A stretch of 64,000 nt of DNA from Streptococcus sp. HMSC067H01. Lineage in GTDB: Bacteria; Bacillota; Bacilli; Lactobacillales; Streptococcaceae. Position numbers and translations under genes: made by a program. Positions 1 to 9,248 of the stretch are shown here, one piece after another. The first letter of the stretch is position 1; every line of letters begins with the position of its first letter. Under the pieces are notes generated by a model. It was not told the DNA's origin and made no database searches. It saw only the letters and a list, made by a program, of their open reading frames with translations. The stretch covers positions 167,873 to 231,872 of the forward strand of contig NZ_KV817803.1 of assembly GCF_001814775.1 (NCBI RefSeq), read 5' to 3'.

Positions 1-693
1 TACAACTTGTTGCAATGCTTGATATTGAAGGTTGATTTCTTCACGAAGACGGATTGTTTCTTCATCGATTTCCTCGATTGAGTTCCAATCGTTAACTTTT
101 TCTTGCATCAAGTAGTCTGCACCGTAAAGAGCAAGACGTGCATAAACACCGATGATACGTCCACGTGAGTATGCATCTGGAAGACCAGTTACAGTGTGAG
201 CGTGGCGAGCACGACGGATGTTTGAAGTGTAAGCACGGAAGATACCGTCGTTAACAGTTGTTACATATTTTGTGAAAATTTCGTGAACAGCTGGATCTGG
301 TTCGTATCCATTTTCTTTCAAAGTAGTTTCAGCCATACGGATACCACCTTTTGGCATGAAGTTCAATTTGAAGAGTTCGTCATTTTGGATACCAAAGATA
401 ACTTCGTTTTCTTTGTCGATGAATCCTGCAGGGATATCAGCGATAGATGTTGGACGAGTGTCCATTGGGAAACGAGTTTCTTCGTAATGTGCTTTAGTTT
501 CTTCTACGATTTTTTTGATGTGAAGTGAACGTTCTGTTGGGCCTGCAAGGAAGCTTTCATCTCCATCGTAAGGTGTGTAGTTTGCTTGAACGAAACGAGA
601 TACACTTGCTTTTTCTTTCCAGTCAACACCCTTAAAGCCTTCCCAGGCTTTGTCAAAAATGTCTTGTGCTTCAACAACTGTCTTAACAACCAT
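1..693 (-). CDS. pflB: Formate acetyltransferase (pyruvate formate-lyase), N-terminal part
   Basis: Cytoplasmic glycyl-radical enzyme converting pyruvate and CoA to acetyl-CoA and formate in mixed-acid fermentation. The frame is open from the window edge to an ATG at 693, giving the first 231 residues of a protein usually about 770 long. The start is [10 protein letters not shown], followed by family sequence such as [13 protein letters not shown] and [20 protein letters not shown]. The catalytic cysteines and the C-terminal glycyl-radical site lie outside the window. A promoter with a cre-like site lies just upstream, so catabolite control by CcpA is likely. The identification is firm; the truncation is only the window edge. 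Confidence 0.95.
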   Translation of the reverse strand, partial: MVVKTVVEAQDIFDKAWEGFKGVDWKEKASVSRFVQANYTPYDGDESFLAGPTERSLHIKKIVEETKAHYEETRFPMDTRPTSIADIPAGFIDKENEVIFGIQNDELFKLNFMPKGGIRMAETTLKENGYEPDPAVHEIFTKYVTTVNDGIFRAYTSNIRRARHAHTVTGLPDAYSRGRIIGVYARLALYGADYLMQEKVNDWNSIEEIDEETIRLREEINLQYQALQQVV

Positions 694-748
694 GTTAATG
701 TCCTCTTTTTTCTTTCTAGTAACAGTCATCTGTTACATTCATGTACTC

Positions 749-778
749 AGTATAACATACAGTAAACGATTTCAACAA
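749..778 (-). promoter_or_regulatory. pflB promoter with cre-like site
   Basis: On the minus strand there is an extended -10 (TG, one base, TATACT at 749-754) and a weak -35 near 773-778. The 15-mer at 761-775, read on the minus strand as TTGAAATCGTTTACT, matches the CcpA cre consensus WTGNAARCGNWWNCW with one mismatch. It overlaps the -35 side of the promoter, which fits repression. Known of pfl genes in streptococci: carbon-source control. Confidence 0.55.
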
Positions 779-810
779 GTAGAAAATCTCTTTTTTAGCA
801 CTTTCTTTTC

Positions 811-844
811 TAATACAGTTTCAAAAATAAATAAAACTGTATTA
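811..844. repeat. Perfect 11-bp inverted repeat between pflB and dinB
   Basis: TAATACAGTTT at 811-821 is matched by its exact reverse complement at 834-844, with a 12-bp AT-rich spacer. It sits in the divergent intergenic region, upstream of the dinB -10 (TATAAT, 890-895) and upstream of the pflB promoter. No U-tract follows closely, so it looks more like a dimeric regulator operator than a terminator. The regulator is unknown. Confidence 0.45.
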
Positions 845-928
845 TAGTTTTGAAAAAACTACTTAGTTTTCATTTTTTCAGAAAAAGAGTATAATGGAAA
901 AGAAGAACACCCTAGCAAAGGAGATAGC

Positions 929-1990
929 ATGCTGATTTTTCCTTTAATGAACGACACATCAAGAAAGATCATCCATATTGACATGGATGCCTTTTTTGCT
1001 GCGGTAGAAATCAGAGATAATCCAAATCTCCGAGGGGAGCCAGTCATTATTGGAAATGACCCTCGAAAAACAGGGGGCCGAGGTGTTGTTTCAACCTGTA
1101 GCTACGAGGCAAGAGCTTTTGGAATCCACTCTGCCATGAGCTCTAAAGAAGCTTACGAACGTTGTCCTCAAGCTGTCTTTATTTCTGGGAATTACGACAA
1201 GTATCTGGCAGTTGGCCAGCAAATCCGCTCTATCTTCAGACGCTATACAGACATCATTGAACCCATGAGTATTGATGAAGCCTATCTGGATGTCACTGAA
1301 AACAAACTGGGGATCAAGTCTGCAGTCAAAATAGCTCGCTTGATTCAAAATGATATCTGGCAAGAACTTCATCTAACTGCTTCTGCTGGTGTTTCCTACA
1401 ATAAGTTCCTAGCTAAAATGGCTAGCGATTATCAAAAACCTCATGGTTTGACAGTTATTCTCCCTGATGAGGCAGAAGATTTTCTCAAGGAGATGGATAT
1501 TGCCAAATTTCATGGTGTTGGTAAAAAGACAGTAGAAAAACTCCACCAGATGGGTGTTTTTACAGGGAGAGACCTACTTGAAATTCCAGAAATCACTCTC
1601 ATTGATCGTTTCGGCCGACTAGGCTTTGACCTTTATCGAAAGGCTCGTGGTATTCATAATTCTCCTGTCAAGCCCAGTCGCATTCGCAAGTCGATTGGGA
1701 AAGAAAAAACCTATCGGAAAAGTCTCCAGTCAGAAGAAGATATTAAAAAAGAGCTGACCATCCTCTCTGGAAAAGTCGCCCTCAGCCTCCAAAAACACGA
1801 AAAGTCCGGTAAAATAGTTATTCTAAAAATCCGCTATAATGACTTTTCTACCCTTACCAAACGGAAAAGCTTGTCGGAAAGCACGCAGAATGAGGAAATC
1901 ATTGCTCAAACCGCTATCCAGCTTTATGAATCTCTAGCCGATAAAGATAAGGGAACCCGCTTATTGGGAGTCACTGTGACTGGATTTTAA
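929..1990 (+). CDS. dinB: DNA polymerase IV
   Basis: Y-family translesion DNA polymerase, 353 residues, acting without proofreading on damaged templates. The catalytic palm carries [12 protein letters not shown] (residues 16-27) and SIDEAYLD (around 115), which hold the metal-binding acidic residues. [16 protein letters not shown] is the conserved fingers region. The middle has the helix-hairpin-helix [13 protein letters not shown], and the C-terminal little-finger domain ends in LLGVTVTGF. The ATG at 929 follows AAAGGAG and gives the usual streptococcal N-terminus [10 protein letters not shown] -10 TATAAT is at 890-895. It is monocistronic and divergent from pflB. Confidence 0.96.
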   Translation: MLIFPLMNDTSRKIIHIDMDAFFAAVEIRDNPNLRGEPVIIGNDPRKTGGRGVVSTCSYEARAFGIHSAMSSKEAYERCPQAVFISGNYDKYLAVGQQIRSIFRRYTDIIEPMSIDEAYLDVTENKLGIKSAVKIARLIQNDIWQELHLTASAGVSYNKFLAKMASDYQKPHGLTVILPDEAEDFLKEMDIAKFHGVGKKTVEKLHQMGVFTGRDLLEIPEITLIDRFGRLGFDLYRKARGIHNSPVKPSRIRKSIGKEKTYRKSLQSEEDIKKELTILSGKVALSLQKHEKSGKIVILKIRYNDFSTLTKRKSLSESTQNEEIIAQTAIQLYESLADKDKGTRLLGVTVTGF

Positions 1991-2045
1991 AATAGCTTGG
2001 ACAAAAACTCAATTTCAGGAGTAAATGAAGTAAATCTTTCCACAA

Positions 2046-2094
2046 TAAAACGCATAGTATCAAGGTTTTTCAACATCTGATATTATACGTTTTT
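2046..2094. terminator. Hairpin terminator between dinB and uppP
   Basis: An imperfect dyad pairs AAAACG, CATA and GTATCA with TGATA, TTATA and CGTTTTTT, and is followed by a T-tract on the plus strand. It lies between convergent dinB and uppP and may serve both. Confidence 0.6.
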
Positions 2095-2129
2095 TGATTT
2101 TAAAGACTTTTTGCCCAGCCTCTTTTTTC

Positions 2130-2975
2130 TTATACAAATAATCGAACGAAGCTATAAAGTAGTAATACACTACCTAGGACAATACGGTATTTACCAAACA
2201 TCGTAAAGTCGTGTTTTTTCACATAGCTGGTCAAGAAACGAATGGCAACCATGCTGACTGCAAAAGCCACTACCATTGCTACCAAGAGCAAGAAGAATTG
2301 ACCAAAACTCAAGACTTCTCCCGCTTTGATAAATTTAAAAATCTTCAAAGCGCTGGCTCCAAACATAACTGGAATTCCTAGATAGAAGGTAAATTCTGTT
2401 ACCACTGAACGACTAGTCCCATTCAACAAACCACCTACGATAGTTGCTCCGGAACGGCTAGTCCCTGGTAGAAGGGCCAAGACTTGGAAAAGACCGATAT
2501 AAAGGGCTGTTTTATAAGGTAATTTGTCTAACTCAGTAACTGTTGGCTCAATCGCTTGCGCTTTGTTGCGTTTTTCAAGATAGATAAAGGCAACCCCATA
2601 AACAATCAACATAATAGCCACTGACACCATATTATGGAAATGAGTATCAAACCAGTCATCAAACTTAAAGACAAGGAGAAGAGGTAGGGTCGCTACAAAA
2701 ACCTTGGACCATAACTGCCAAGTTTTACGGACTTGCACCTTATCCTTACCAGCTTTGAAGGGATTAAGCTTGTTAAAGTAGATAACCATAACCGCTAAAA
2801 TAGCTCCGAGTTGAATAACTACGTTAAACATAGACATGAAGGCTTCACTCTGGTCTTTATACTGGACAAACTCTTCTGCTAGGATCAAGTGACCTGTACT
2901 TGAAATCGGCAACCATTCCGTAATTCCTTCAACAATACCAAAAAAGATAGATTTTAAAATTTCAATAAGATACAT
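2130..2975 (-). CDS. uppP: Undecaprenyl-diphosphatase (bacitracin resistance protein)
   Basis: Integral membrane phosphatase that recycles undecaprenyl pyrophosphate to undecaprenyl phosphate for peptidoglycan and teichoic acid synthesis; overexpression gives bacitracin resistance in known homologues. It is 281 residues, the family's usual length, with about eight hydrophobic segments. Both signature regions are present: [20 protein letters not shown] (residues 13-32), including the acidic residue, and [12 protein letters not shown] (around 168). The upstream region has TGATATAAT at about 3000-3008 as a likely extended -10. It is transcribed alone, convergent with dinB. Confidence 0.95.
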   Translation of the reverse strand: MYLIEILKSIFFGIVEGITEWLPISSTGHLILAEEFVQYKDQSEAFMSMFNVVIQLGAILAVMVIYFNKLNPFKAGKDKVQVRKTWQLWSKVFVATLPLLLVFKFDDWFDTHFHNMVSVAIMLIVYGVAFIYLEKRNKAQAIEPTVTELDKLPYKTALYIGLFQVLALLPGTSRSGATIVGGLLNGTSRSVVTEFTFYLGIPVMFGASALKIFKFIKAGEVLSFGQFFLLLVAMVVAFAVSMVAIRFLTSYVKKHDFTMFGKYRIVLGSVLLLYSFVRLFV

Positions 2976-3036
2976 AGATAACTCCTTTTTCTATCCTCCA
3001 TTATATCATACTTTTATAAACTGTGTTTAGTTTTCT

Positions 3037-4929
3037 TTAAAAGGCACCGATGCTACCGCCACCGCCACCGCCTGAGAAGCCGCCTCCAGAACTTCCATTA
3101 CTAGAAGATACTGAGTAAGTACTTGCCGTATTTGCGACACTGGCATAATGGCTCATTTGCGCTGTTGAATGGTAAAACATGCTATGCCAGCCATAGGCTA
3201 CATAGAGATTGATATCTGGATTTTCAACTTGGATCTGGTGAACCTTCATCAAATGGCTAACCTTGTCAGCATATCCAAACAAAGTTGCATACACTAATAG
3301 ACGATTCCAAACAACAATACTTTCCAATTCAGCCTGATCCAGTCGTGCAATCTCACGTAACATATTTTCAAAACTCGTCCAAAGATAATAGACCTCAGCT
3401 CCTACTTCATTTAGAACACCATCACGATTATCTAGTCGAATCTTCCAATAATAGAAAGCAGCCAAAACTAAACCTATTAAGCCAAGTATTGGCAAGGGCA
3501 GGTAAAGATAGCCATGAACGTCCAAACTATACAAGAACAAACCAAATCCGATGATTAGTGGGAAAATAGTAGAAACACCCATGCTCACTTGCAAGACCTT
3601 TTCCCCGCTAGTCAAGGGGCGATAATATTTTGGCAGCCCCAAGAAAGCGACTCGGTCCTTGACCCCTTCTTGCATCTCTTTCAATGCTCTTTCAAAAGAA
3701 TATTTGAGCTTACGACCTTTTGTTTGAATCCGTCTTTCATCAGCAGCTTTTGCTCCACGGTAAAGACTCTCAGAGACCTTATAATCTGCAAACAAATCAG
3801 AAACAGCAACTTCTTTTTTACCTGAAAAGGCCAGATTTAAACAGGTCCTCTCAAAGCTTGCCAAGCCATCTTCTTTTACCAACCTTAAAGTAACTGCATC
3901 TCCTTCTGAAATAATAGAGACATTACCACGGTCGATTACATCTAGTAAGGTAGCCTGAATAAGTTGGTTGAAGGTAAATTTGCCTGCTCCTTTAATTAGA
4001 GGACTCACTTCCTCCAAGGAAGTAGAGTAAACAGCTTCAGATAAAATCATAGGCTCTAATTCCATCGGCGGTTCATAGAGACGATGATTTTTGGCATATT
4101 TGACTGAAGGACTTGTCTTTCTTTTATAAATAAAATAGAAGCAGATACTTAATAACAAGGAAAGTGAAGAAATCAAAGGAACCACCAAAGTAACTAGATA
4201 TTTACTCTGCTCTTTTTCTCTTACAATCGAGTCTTCTATCTTGTTAAACTCTTCTAAACGATTTCCTTTTAAGCCCTGGTCCATAGCGCTAGCAAAATCG
4301 GTTCGAGGCCAGTAGGCATGCAATTCAACTCCACGCTTAGACGGAAGATTATCTAAACGAATAGTATAGTCATGACCACTCTGTTCAATCCTTCCCTCTC
4401 TAAAGAGTTGCCCTGTGTGGAAAAAGAGTTTTTCAGCCCCCTTATCTCCCCTTACATGAAACTCAAACTTTTCAATAGATTCTGAACTATCTGTTAAGGG
4501 TTGCCAATTTAATTCAGCGATATCATCATATAAGAAAAGAAGATTTTTCAATCGCCAGGTAAGTTCCACTTCGACCCTGTCCCCTTCCTGACCTGGATTA
4601 TAAACTTTAACAGTATAACCATTCGTTTCTTCTGTCACTTCGCTAGTAAAATTTTCGATTTTATGACCATTTTTAAAGGCCTCAACCTTTGGATCAGGAT
4701 CAATTTCAAATCCGCTAGGCATCTTGCCTGCACGACCAAGACCCACGATTTGCCCATTAAAATCATCCTCAAACTGGTAAACTATCTTCTGCCTAAATTC
4801 AGCGGTATTATCTGCATGAATATACAGTTCTCCTTTATAGGATGGAATGCTAAACTCCACTGCAAAAACCAGTTTGGGAACAATTATCAGACAAGTAAAT
4901 ATAAGTACTATTAACCATCTTTTTTTCAT
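3037..4929 (-). CDS. DUF2207-type membrane protein with Gly-rich C-terminus
   Basis: Function unknown. The 630-residue protein starts with a signal peptide (MKKRWLIVLIFTCLIIVPKL), followed by an extracytoplasmic domain of about 220 residues resembling DUF2207. A transmembrane segment lies near residue 250, a cytoplasmic domain follows, and a hydrophobic pair lies around 450-495. The extreme C-terminus is low-complexity and glycine-rich (GGGFSGGGGGGSIGAF), typical of this family. It stands alone between uppP and the ABC transporter. The family is common in Gram-positives and assumed to act at the cell envelope, but no reaction is known. Confidence 0.8.
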   Translation of the reverse strand: MKKRWLIVLIFTCLIIVPKLVFAVEFSIPSYKGELYIHADNTAEFRQKIVYQFEDDFNGQIVGLGRAGKMPSGFEIDPDPKVEAFKNGHKIENFTSEVTEETNGYTVKVYNPGQEGDRVEVELTWRLKNLLFLYDDIAELNWQPLTDSSESIEKFEFHVRGDKGAEKLFFHTGQLFREGRIEQSGHDYTIRLDNLPSKRGVELHAYWPRTDFASAMDQGLKGNRLEEFNKIEDSIVREKEQSKYLVTLVVPLISSLSLLLSICFYFIYKRKTSPSVKYAKNHRLYEPPMELEPMILSEAVYSTSLEEVSPLIKGAGKFTFNQLIQATLLDVIDRGNVSIISEGDAVTLRLVKEDGLASFERTCLNLAFSGKKEVAVSDLFADYKVSESLYRGAKAADERRIQTKGRKLKYSFERALKEMQEGVKDRVAFLGLPKYYRPLTSGEKVLQVSMGVSTIFPLIIGFGLFLYSLDVHGYLYLPLPILGLIGLVLAAFYYWKIRLDNRDGVLNEVGAEVYYLWTSFENMLREIARLDQAELESIVVWNRLLVYATLFGYADKVSHLMKVHQIQVENPDINLYVAYGWHSMFYHSTAQMSHYASVANTASTYSVSSSNGSSGGGFSGGGGGGSIGAF

Positions 4930-4993
4930 AATATAGCCTCTTTTGACCTTTTTCTCATTATATCATTTTTTTCCAAGTAAGGGTTTACTAGGA

Positions 4994-5022
4994 TTGAAAA
5001 ACTTGCTAATTTTCGATACAAT
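4994..5022 (+). promoter_or_regulatory. Sigma-A promoter of the amino acid ABC transporter
   Basis: TTGAAA at 4994-4999 and TACAAT at 5017-5022 with a 17-bp spacer lie 39 bp before the first gene's ATG. Confidence 0.65.
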
Positions 5023-5060
5023 AGAGAGAAGTCATTTTGAGACTAGAAATAGGAGAACAC

Positions 5061-6623
5061 ATGAAGAAATTATTCTTATCTATATTTACAGGTCTAGCAT
5101 TAACCCTAGGCCTGATGAATCCTGTCCAAGCTGATGAATATTTACGCATCGGGATGGAAGCAGCATACGCTCCCTTCAACTGGACACAAGACGACGATAG
5201 CAACGGTGCTGTCAAGATTGACGGAACCAACCAGTACGCCAATGGTTATGACGTTCAGATTGCCAAGAAAATTGCTAAGGATTTAGGAAAAGAACCCCTC
5301 ATTGTTAAGACAAAATGGGAAGGTCTGGTTCCAGCCCTTACTTCTGGAAAGATCGACATGATCATCGCTGGTATGAGTCCCACTGCTGAGCGTAAGCAAG
5401 AAATTGCTTTTTCAAGTAGCTACTACACTAGTGAACCCGTTCTTTTAGTTAAGAAAGACTCTATCTACGCCAACGCTACAACCTTAAACGATTTTGATGG
5501 TGCTAAAATCACCTCTCAGCAAGGGGTTTACCTTTATGATTTGATTTCACAAATCCCAGGTGCTAAGAAAGAAACAGCCATGGGTGATTTTGCTCAGATG
5601 CGTCAAGCTCTTGAAGCTGGTGTTATTGATGCCTATGTTTCTGAACGACCAGAGGCCCTAACTGCCGAGTCAGCGAACGCTAAGTTCAAAATGATTCAGC
5701 CTGAACCTGGTTTTAAAACTGGAGAAGAAGATACTTCTATCGCTATCGGTCTTCGAAAGGATGACGAACGTATCAGTCAAATCAATGCAAGCATCGAAAC
5801 CATCACTAAAGATGAGCAAGTTGCCCTAATGGATCGTATGATTAAGGAGCAACCTGTTGAAGCTACCAGTAGCGAAGAACAAAGCAGTTTCTTTGCTCAA
5901 GTGGCAAAAATTCTTGCAGAAAACTGGCAACAACTCTTGCGAGGAGCTGGTATCACACTTTTGATTTCCATCATCGGTACTATCACAGGTTTGGTTATTG
6001 GTCTAGCAATCGGTGTCTTCCGTACTGCCCCACTCTCTGAAAACAACTTTGTAGCAGTCTTGCAAAAAGCACTTGGCTGGTTACTCAGTGTCTATATTGA
6101 AATCTTCCGTGGTACACCGATGATCGTACAATCTATGGTTATCTACTATGGAACTGCCCAAGCTTTCGGAATCAATCTTGACCGTACACTTGCTGCAATC
6201 TTTATCGTTTCTATCAACACTGGTGCCTACATGACGGAAATCGTCCGTGGTGGTATTCTAGCCGTTGACAAGGGACAATTCGAAGCAGCGACTGCACTTG
6301 GTATGACCCACAATCAAACCATGCGTAAGGTTGTCCTACCACAGGTCGTTCGCAACATCCTACCTGCAACTGGTAATGAATTTGTCATCAACATCAAGGA
6401 TACTTCTGTACTGAATGTTATCTCTGTTGTAGAGCTTTACTTCTCAGGAAATACGGTAGCAACCCAAACCTACCAATACTTCCAAACATTTACCATTATC
6501 GCTGTTATCTACTTTGTCCTCACCTTTACCGTAACCCGTATCTTACGCTTTATCGAACGTCGTATGGATATGGATACCTATACGACAGGTGCTAACCAAA
6601 TGCAAACGGAGGATTTGAAATAA
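5061..6623 (+). CDS. Polar amino acid ABC transporter, fused substrate-binding and permease protein
   Basis: 520-residue fusion of a periplasmic-type type 3 solute-binding domain and a HisM/GlnP-type permease. Residues 1-24 are a signal peptide ending near [10 protein letters not shown]. The binding domain (about 25-275) contains [19 protein letters not shown] and [11 protein letters not shown]. Several membrane helices follow from about residue 300, with [10 protein letters not shown] and the EAA-like loop [14 protein letters not shown] that contacts the ATPase. The ATG at 5061 is preceded by AGGAG; an in-frame start further upstream would lack both RBS and signal peptide. Its stop overlaps the ATPase start by one base. 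The substrate is probably glutamine or another polar amino acid; it cannot be fixed from sequence. Confidence 0.9.
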   Translation: MKKLFLSIFTGLALTLGLMNPVQADEYLRIGMEAAYAPFNWTQDDDSNGAVKIDGTNQYANGYDVQIAKKIAKDLGKEPLIVKTKWEGLVPALTSGKIDMIIAGMSPTAERKQEIAFSSSYYTSEPVLLVKKDSIYANATTLNDFDGAKITSQQGVYLYDLISQIPGAKKETAMGDFAQMRQALEAGVIDAYVSERPEALTAESANAKFKMIQPEPGFKTGEEDTSIAIGLRKDDERISQINASIETITKDEQVALMDRMIKEQPVEATSSEEQSSFFAQVAKILAENWQQLLRGAGITLLISIIGTITGLVIGLAIGVFRTAPLSENNFVAVLQKALGWLLSVYIEIFRGTPMIVQSMVIYYGTAQAFGINLDRTLAAIFIVSINTGAYMTEIVRGGILAVDKGQFEAATALGMTHNQTMRKVVLPQVVRNILPATGNEFVINIKDTSVLNVISVVELYFSGNTVATQTYQYFQTFTIIAVIYFVLTFTVTRILRFIERRMDMDTYTTGANQMQTEDLK

Positions 6624-7363
6624 TGAGTCAACCAATCCTTGAAATCAAAAACCTCAAAAAATCCTACGGACAAAATGAGGTCCTAAAAGATATCTCTCTC
6701 ACTGTTCACAAGGGAGAAGTTATTTCTATCATCGGAAGTTCGGGTAGTGGTAAATCAACTTTCCTACGTTCTATCAACCTACTAGAAACACCAACCGAGG
6801 GAGAAATCCTCTATCACGGTGATAACGTCCTAGAAAAAGGCTACGACCTCACTCACTACCGTGAAAAACTAGGGATGGTTTTCCAATCCTTTAATCTCTT
6901 TGAAAACCTCAACGTTCTTGAAAATACCATTGTCGCTCAGACAACTGTCCTCAAGCGTGAACGTGCAGAAGCTGAAAAAATTGCTAAAGAAAATCTCGAT
7001 AAAGTTGGTATGGGAGAACGCTACTGGCAGGCTAAACCTAAACAGCTTTCCGGCGGTCAAAAACAACGTGTTGCCATTGCCCGCGCTCTTTCTATGAATC
7101 CAGATGCCATTCTCTTTGATGAACCTACATCCGCTCTTGACCCTGAGATGGTTGGTGAAGTTCTTAAAATCATGCAAGATTTGGCTCAAGAAGGCTTGAC
7201 CATGATTGTCGTAACCCACGAGATGGAATTTGCTCGCGATGTTTCTAACCGCGTCATCTTTATGGACAAGGGTGTCATCGCAGAAGAAGGAAAACCTGAA
7301 GTCCTCTTTACCAATCCAAAAGAAGAACGAACACGAGAGTTTTTACAACGTTATTTAGGATAA
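6623..7363 (+). CDS. Polar amino acid ABC transporter ATP-binding protein
   Basis: Cytoplasmic ATPase subunit, 246 residues, powering the preceding fused binding protein/permease. Walker A is GSSGSGKST (about 38-46), the Q-loop region is MVFQSFNLF, the ABC signature is [15 protein letters not shown] (about 142) and Walker B is [14 protein letters not shown], followed by the switch histidine in [11 protein letters not shown]. The start overlaps the upstream stop (TAATG), indicating translational coupling. The protein matches the GlnQ/ArtP group. A dyad and the 179-bp repeat that ends in a terminator lie downstream. Confidence 0.95.
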   Translation: MSQPILEIKNLKKSYGQNEVLKDISLTVHKGEVISIIGSSGSGKSTFLRSINLLETPTEGEILYHGDNVLEKGYDLTHYREKLGMVFQSFNLFENLNVLENTIVAQTTVLKRERAEAEKIAKENLDKVGMGERYWQAKPKQLSGGQKQRVAIARALSMNPDAILFDEPTSALDPEMVGEVLKIMQDLAQEGLTMIVVTHEMEFARDVSNRVIFMDKGVIAEEGKPEVLFTNPKEERTREFLQRYLG

Positions 7364-7373
7364 AAAAGGCGAT

Positions 7374-7414
7374 GGGATTGAAATCCGTAGACAAGGTCTC
7401 GATTTCCTAGTCCC
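7374..7414. other. Dyad after the ABC transporter, possibly decayed repeat
   Basis: GGGATTGAAATC at 7374-7385 pairs with GATTTCCTAGTCCC at 7401-7414, with a four-base bulge. There is no T-tract. The arms resemble the 5' hairpin of the 179-bp repeat that follows at 7532, so this may be a degenerate fragment of the same family. The rest of the 7364-7948 gap holds the full repeat, a terminator and about 190 bp of AT-rich sequence with nothing recognised. Confidence 0.35.
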
Positions 7415-7531
7415 AGCCCTCTAGGCTATAACTATCCACTGGATTCTTGAAAGTTGTGGATGAAGATTTGTAAAAAGACTCTTGAAAGTCTCATTGACAA
7501 AAAAATCAAAAACTTATTACTCACAAAAATT

Positions 7532-7710
7532 GAGAGTGGGACAGAAATCGGTAATTCGTTAGAATTCGATTTCGTCGTCCCACCTCCGCACAGTTGAGTA
7601 GGGCTGTAAAAGCTGATGAAATCAGCGTAGTAGAGACCACTCAACCACTGCGTCTTGCTCGACAATCCAAAGACAATTGAGAGGCTAGGACTTTTGTCCC
7701 AGCCTCTTTT
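7532..7710 (+). repeat. 179-bp structured repeat, copy 1 (MITE-like, ends in terminator)
   Basis: Nearly identical to the reverse complement of 42497-42675. The 5' part folds into a long hairpin: GTGGGAC, GAAATCG and AATTC pair with GAATT, CGATTTC and GTCCCAC. The middle has GCTGATGAAATCAGC. The 3' end is GAGGC, AGGAC, a TTTT loop, GTCC and GCCTC followed by TTTT, a canonical intrinsic terminator. The outer ends are imperfect inverted repeats (GAG, TGGGACA, then GTC or ATC). Copy 1 lies downstream of the ABC ATPase gene with its terminator pointing the same way. It encodes no plausible protein. Confidence 0.75.
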
Positions 7711-7904
7711 ATGTATTTGAAAACTCACTCCTGTGCTCGCTAGCCTCTGTCTCCTGCTTCCTAATCACGAAATGACACTAGTTATATTCCTGATCTTTTC
7801 TTAGATTTTTATAACTAAAATCACTCAGTTCCCTATCAAGCTAGTTCATTCTAACAAATAGACTCGTTGAGCAGATCATAGTAAGGCTATTTTATAGTCT
7901 CGTA

Positions 7905-7936
7905 AATAAAAAGCAGACCCTAAAGTAGAGTCTGCT
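7905..7936 (-). terminator. Intrinsic terminator of the small HTH-like gene
   Basis: AGCAGAC (7912-7918) pairs with GTCTGCT (7930-7936); a T-rich tract follows on the minus strand, 13 bp after the stop codon. Confidence 0.75.
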
Positions 7937-7948
7937 GGTATCCAAAGA

Positions 7949-8164
7949 TTAATCTTCAAATTTTTCATGATTTTTTTCATAGAAATCAATTAATCCAAGG
8001 GCTGTTTCAAAGGAAATATTTTTAACTTTTGCACGTCCTTGAGCCAGAGCAATGATAGACATTTCACGTGCATTCGTTTCTTTAGAAATACGATAACCAG
8101 TGATCTTCTTATCACGAACCCAGCTAACAACTGATTCTACTTTTTCAAAGTTAGACTTAGCCAT
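7949..8164 (-). CDS. Small HTH-like protein, function unknown
   Basis: 71-residue protein not assigned to a named family. The stretch KITGYRISKETNAREMSIIA followed by LAQGRAKVKNISFETALGLI looks like a compact helix-turn-helix of the XRE/phage-repressor kind, so DNA binding is a possible role. It has its own strong promoter, a TCCTCC-type RBS seen as AGGAG before the ATG at 8164, and its own terminator, so it is a genuine monocistronic gene. No toxin or partner gene is adjacent. Confidence 0.7.
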   Translation of the reverse strand: MAKSNFEKVESVVSWVRDKKITGYRISKETNAREMSIIALAQGRAKVKNISFETALGLIDFYEKNHEKFED

Positions 8165-8197
8165 GTTTTTCTCCTATTTTATTCTTTACGATATTTA

Positions 8198-8226
8198 ATT
8201 GTATATGTTTTTAAGGGATTTGTCAA
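8198..8226 (-). promoter_or_regulatory. Promoter of the small HTH-like gene
   Basis: TTGACA (8221-8226, minus strand) and TACAAT (8198-8203) with a 17-bp spacer: a near-consensus sigma-A promoter 33 bp upstream of the ATG. Confidence 0.75.
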
Positions 8227-8269
8227 TAAAAAAACATATAGTCAATCAAATAAAACGTTAAGATTATAT

Positions 8270-9166
8270 TTACTTAGCTTTCAAAGCCGATAATATATGG
8301 GTTCGTATATCTTCAACTCCATTAGGATTTGCTGGCAAGAAAATTGTATTATTACCTTCTTTTTCTGCAAAATTATTCAATGTATCTAAATACTGGTTGG
8401 TTAATAGGATTGACATAATTTGCTCTTCAGTTAATTCAACATTGGCTCCTTTTAATTCGATAATAGAATCAGCAAGTCCATCAACAATTGCTTTACGTTG
8501 CTCTGCGATCCCCACACCATGTAGGCGATCTTTTTCTGCCTCTGCTTCGGCCGCTGTTACGATCTTAATTTTATCTGCTTCAGCCAATTCTTGTGCTGCC
8601 ACTCTTTTACGTTGAGCAGCATTGATCTCGTTCATAGATTGTTTGACTTCGGCATCCGGCTCTACTTTGGTAATGAGCGTCTTAACGATAATGTACCCAT
8701 ACGTTGACATTTCTTCTGCTACTTGTTTTTGAACCTCTAATGCAATTTCATCCTTTTTCTCAAACAATTCATCCAAAGTTAACTTAGGAACAGATGAACG
8801 CAATGCATCTTCAATATAAGATTTGATTTGAGCTTCAGGTCTCATTAGTTTATAGTAAGCATCAGTAACGTTTTGCTCATTTACACGGTATTGTGTCGCA
8901 ACATTCATAGTAACGAATACGTTATCTTGGGTCTTGGTTTCTACTACGATTTCACTTTGCAAGAGTCGTAATTGTACTCGAGCGGCAATCTTATCAATGC
9001 CAAAAGGTGCACGTAGATGAATACCACTGTTGCTCAACTTTTGATACTTACCGAACCGTTCAATAATAGCCACCGACTGTTGTCGAACGACATAGATAGA
9101 GCTCACTAAAATAGCTCCAACAATAAGCATTAGAATAAATAGAACAAGTATAACTTGTAAAACCAT
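8270..9166 (-). CDS. SPFH/band 7 family protein (stomatin-like)
   Basis: 298 residues. An N-terminal membrane anchor (about residues 4-27) is followed by the SPFH domain (VRQQSVAIIERFGKYQKL at its start) and a charged, alanine- and glutamate-rich helical region (AEADKIKIVTAAEAEAEKDR) typical of the coiled-coil flotillin tail of stomatins. Such proteins form membrane-associated oligomers and scaffold microdomains or modulate proteases. No NfeD-type partner gene is adjacent. It is transcribed singly from a well-formed promoter. Confidence 0.88.
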   Translation of the reverse strand: MVLQVILVLFILMLIVGAILVSSIYVVRQQSVAIIERFGKYQKLSNSGIHLRAPFGIDKIAARVQLRLLQSEIVVETKTQDNVFVTMNVATQYRVNEQNVTDAYYKLMRPEAQIKSYIEDALRSSVPKLTLDELFEKKDEIALEVQKQVAEEMSTYGYIIVKTLITKVEPDAEVKQSMNEINAAQRKRVAAQELAEADKIKIVTAAEAEAEKDRLHGVGIAEQRKAIVDGLADSIIELKGANVELTEEQIMSILLTNQYLDTLNNFAEKEGNNTIFLPANPNGVEDIRTHILSALKAK

Positions 9167-9192
9167 GGGAATCTCCCCCTTTCTTCACTTAC

Positions 9193-9221
9193 ATTATAGC
9201 ACTCGTAAATAGGTTAGGCAA
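9193..9221 (-). promoter_or_regulatory. Promoter of the SPFH gene
   Basis: TTGCCT (9216-9221) and TATAAT (9193-9198) on the minus strand, 17-bp spacer, with a TGC extended -10. Confidence 0.7.
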
Positions 9222-9248
9222 ATAATATGATAAAAATTTCATAGGAAA

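Noticed and set aside
7432-7728. 98-codon minus-strand frame over the 179-bp repeat
   Set aside because: It lies over the structured repeat and its terminator, has no RBS, and its mirror copy at 42542-42730 gives a different, truncated frame.
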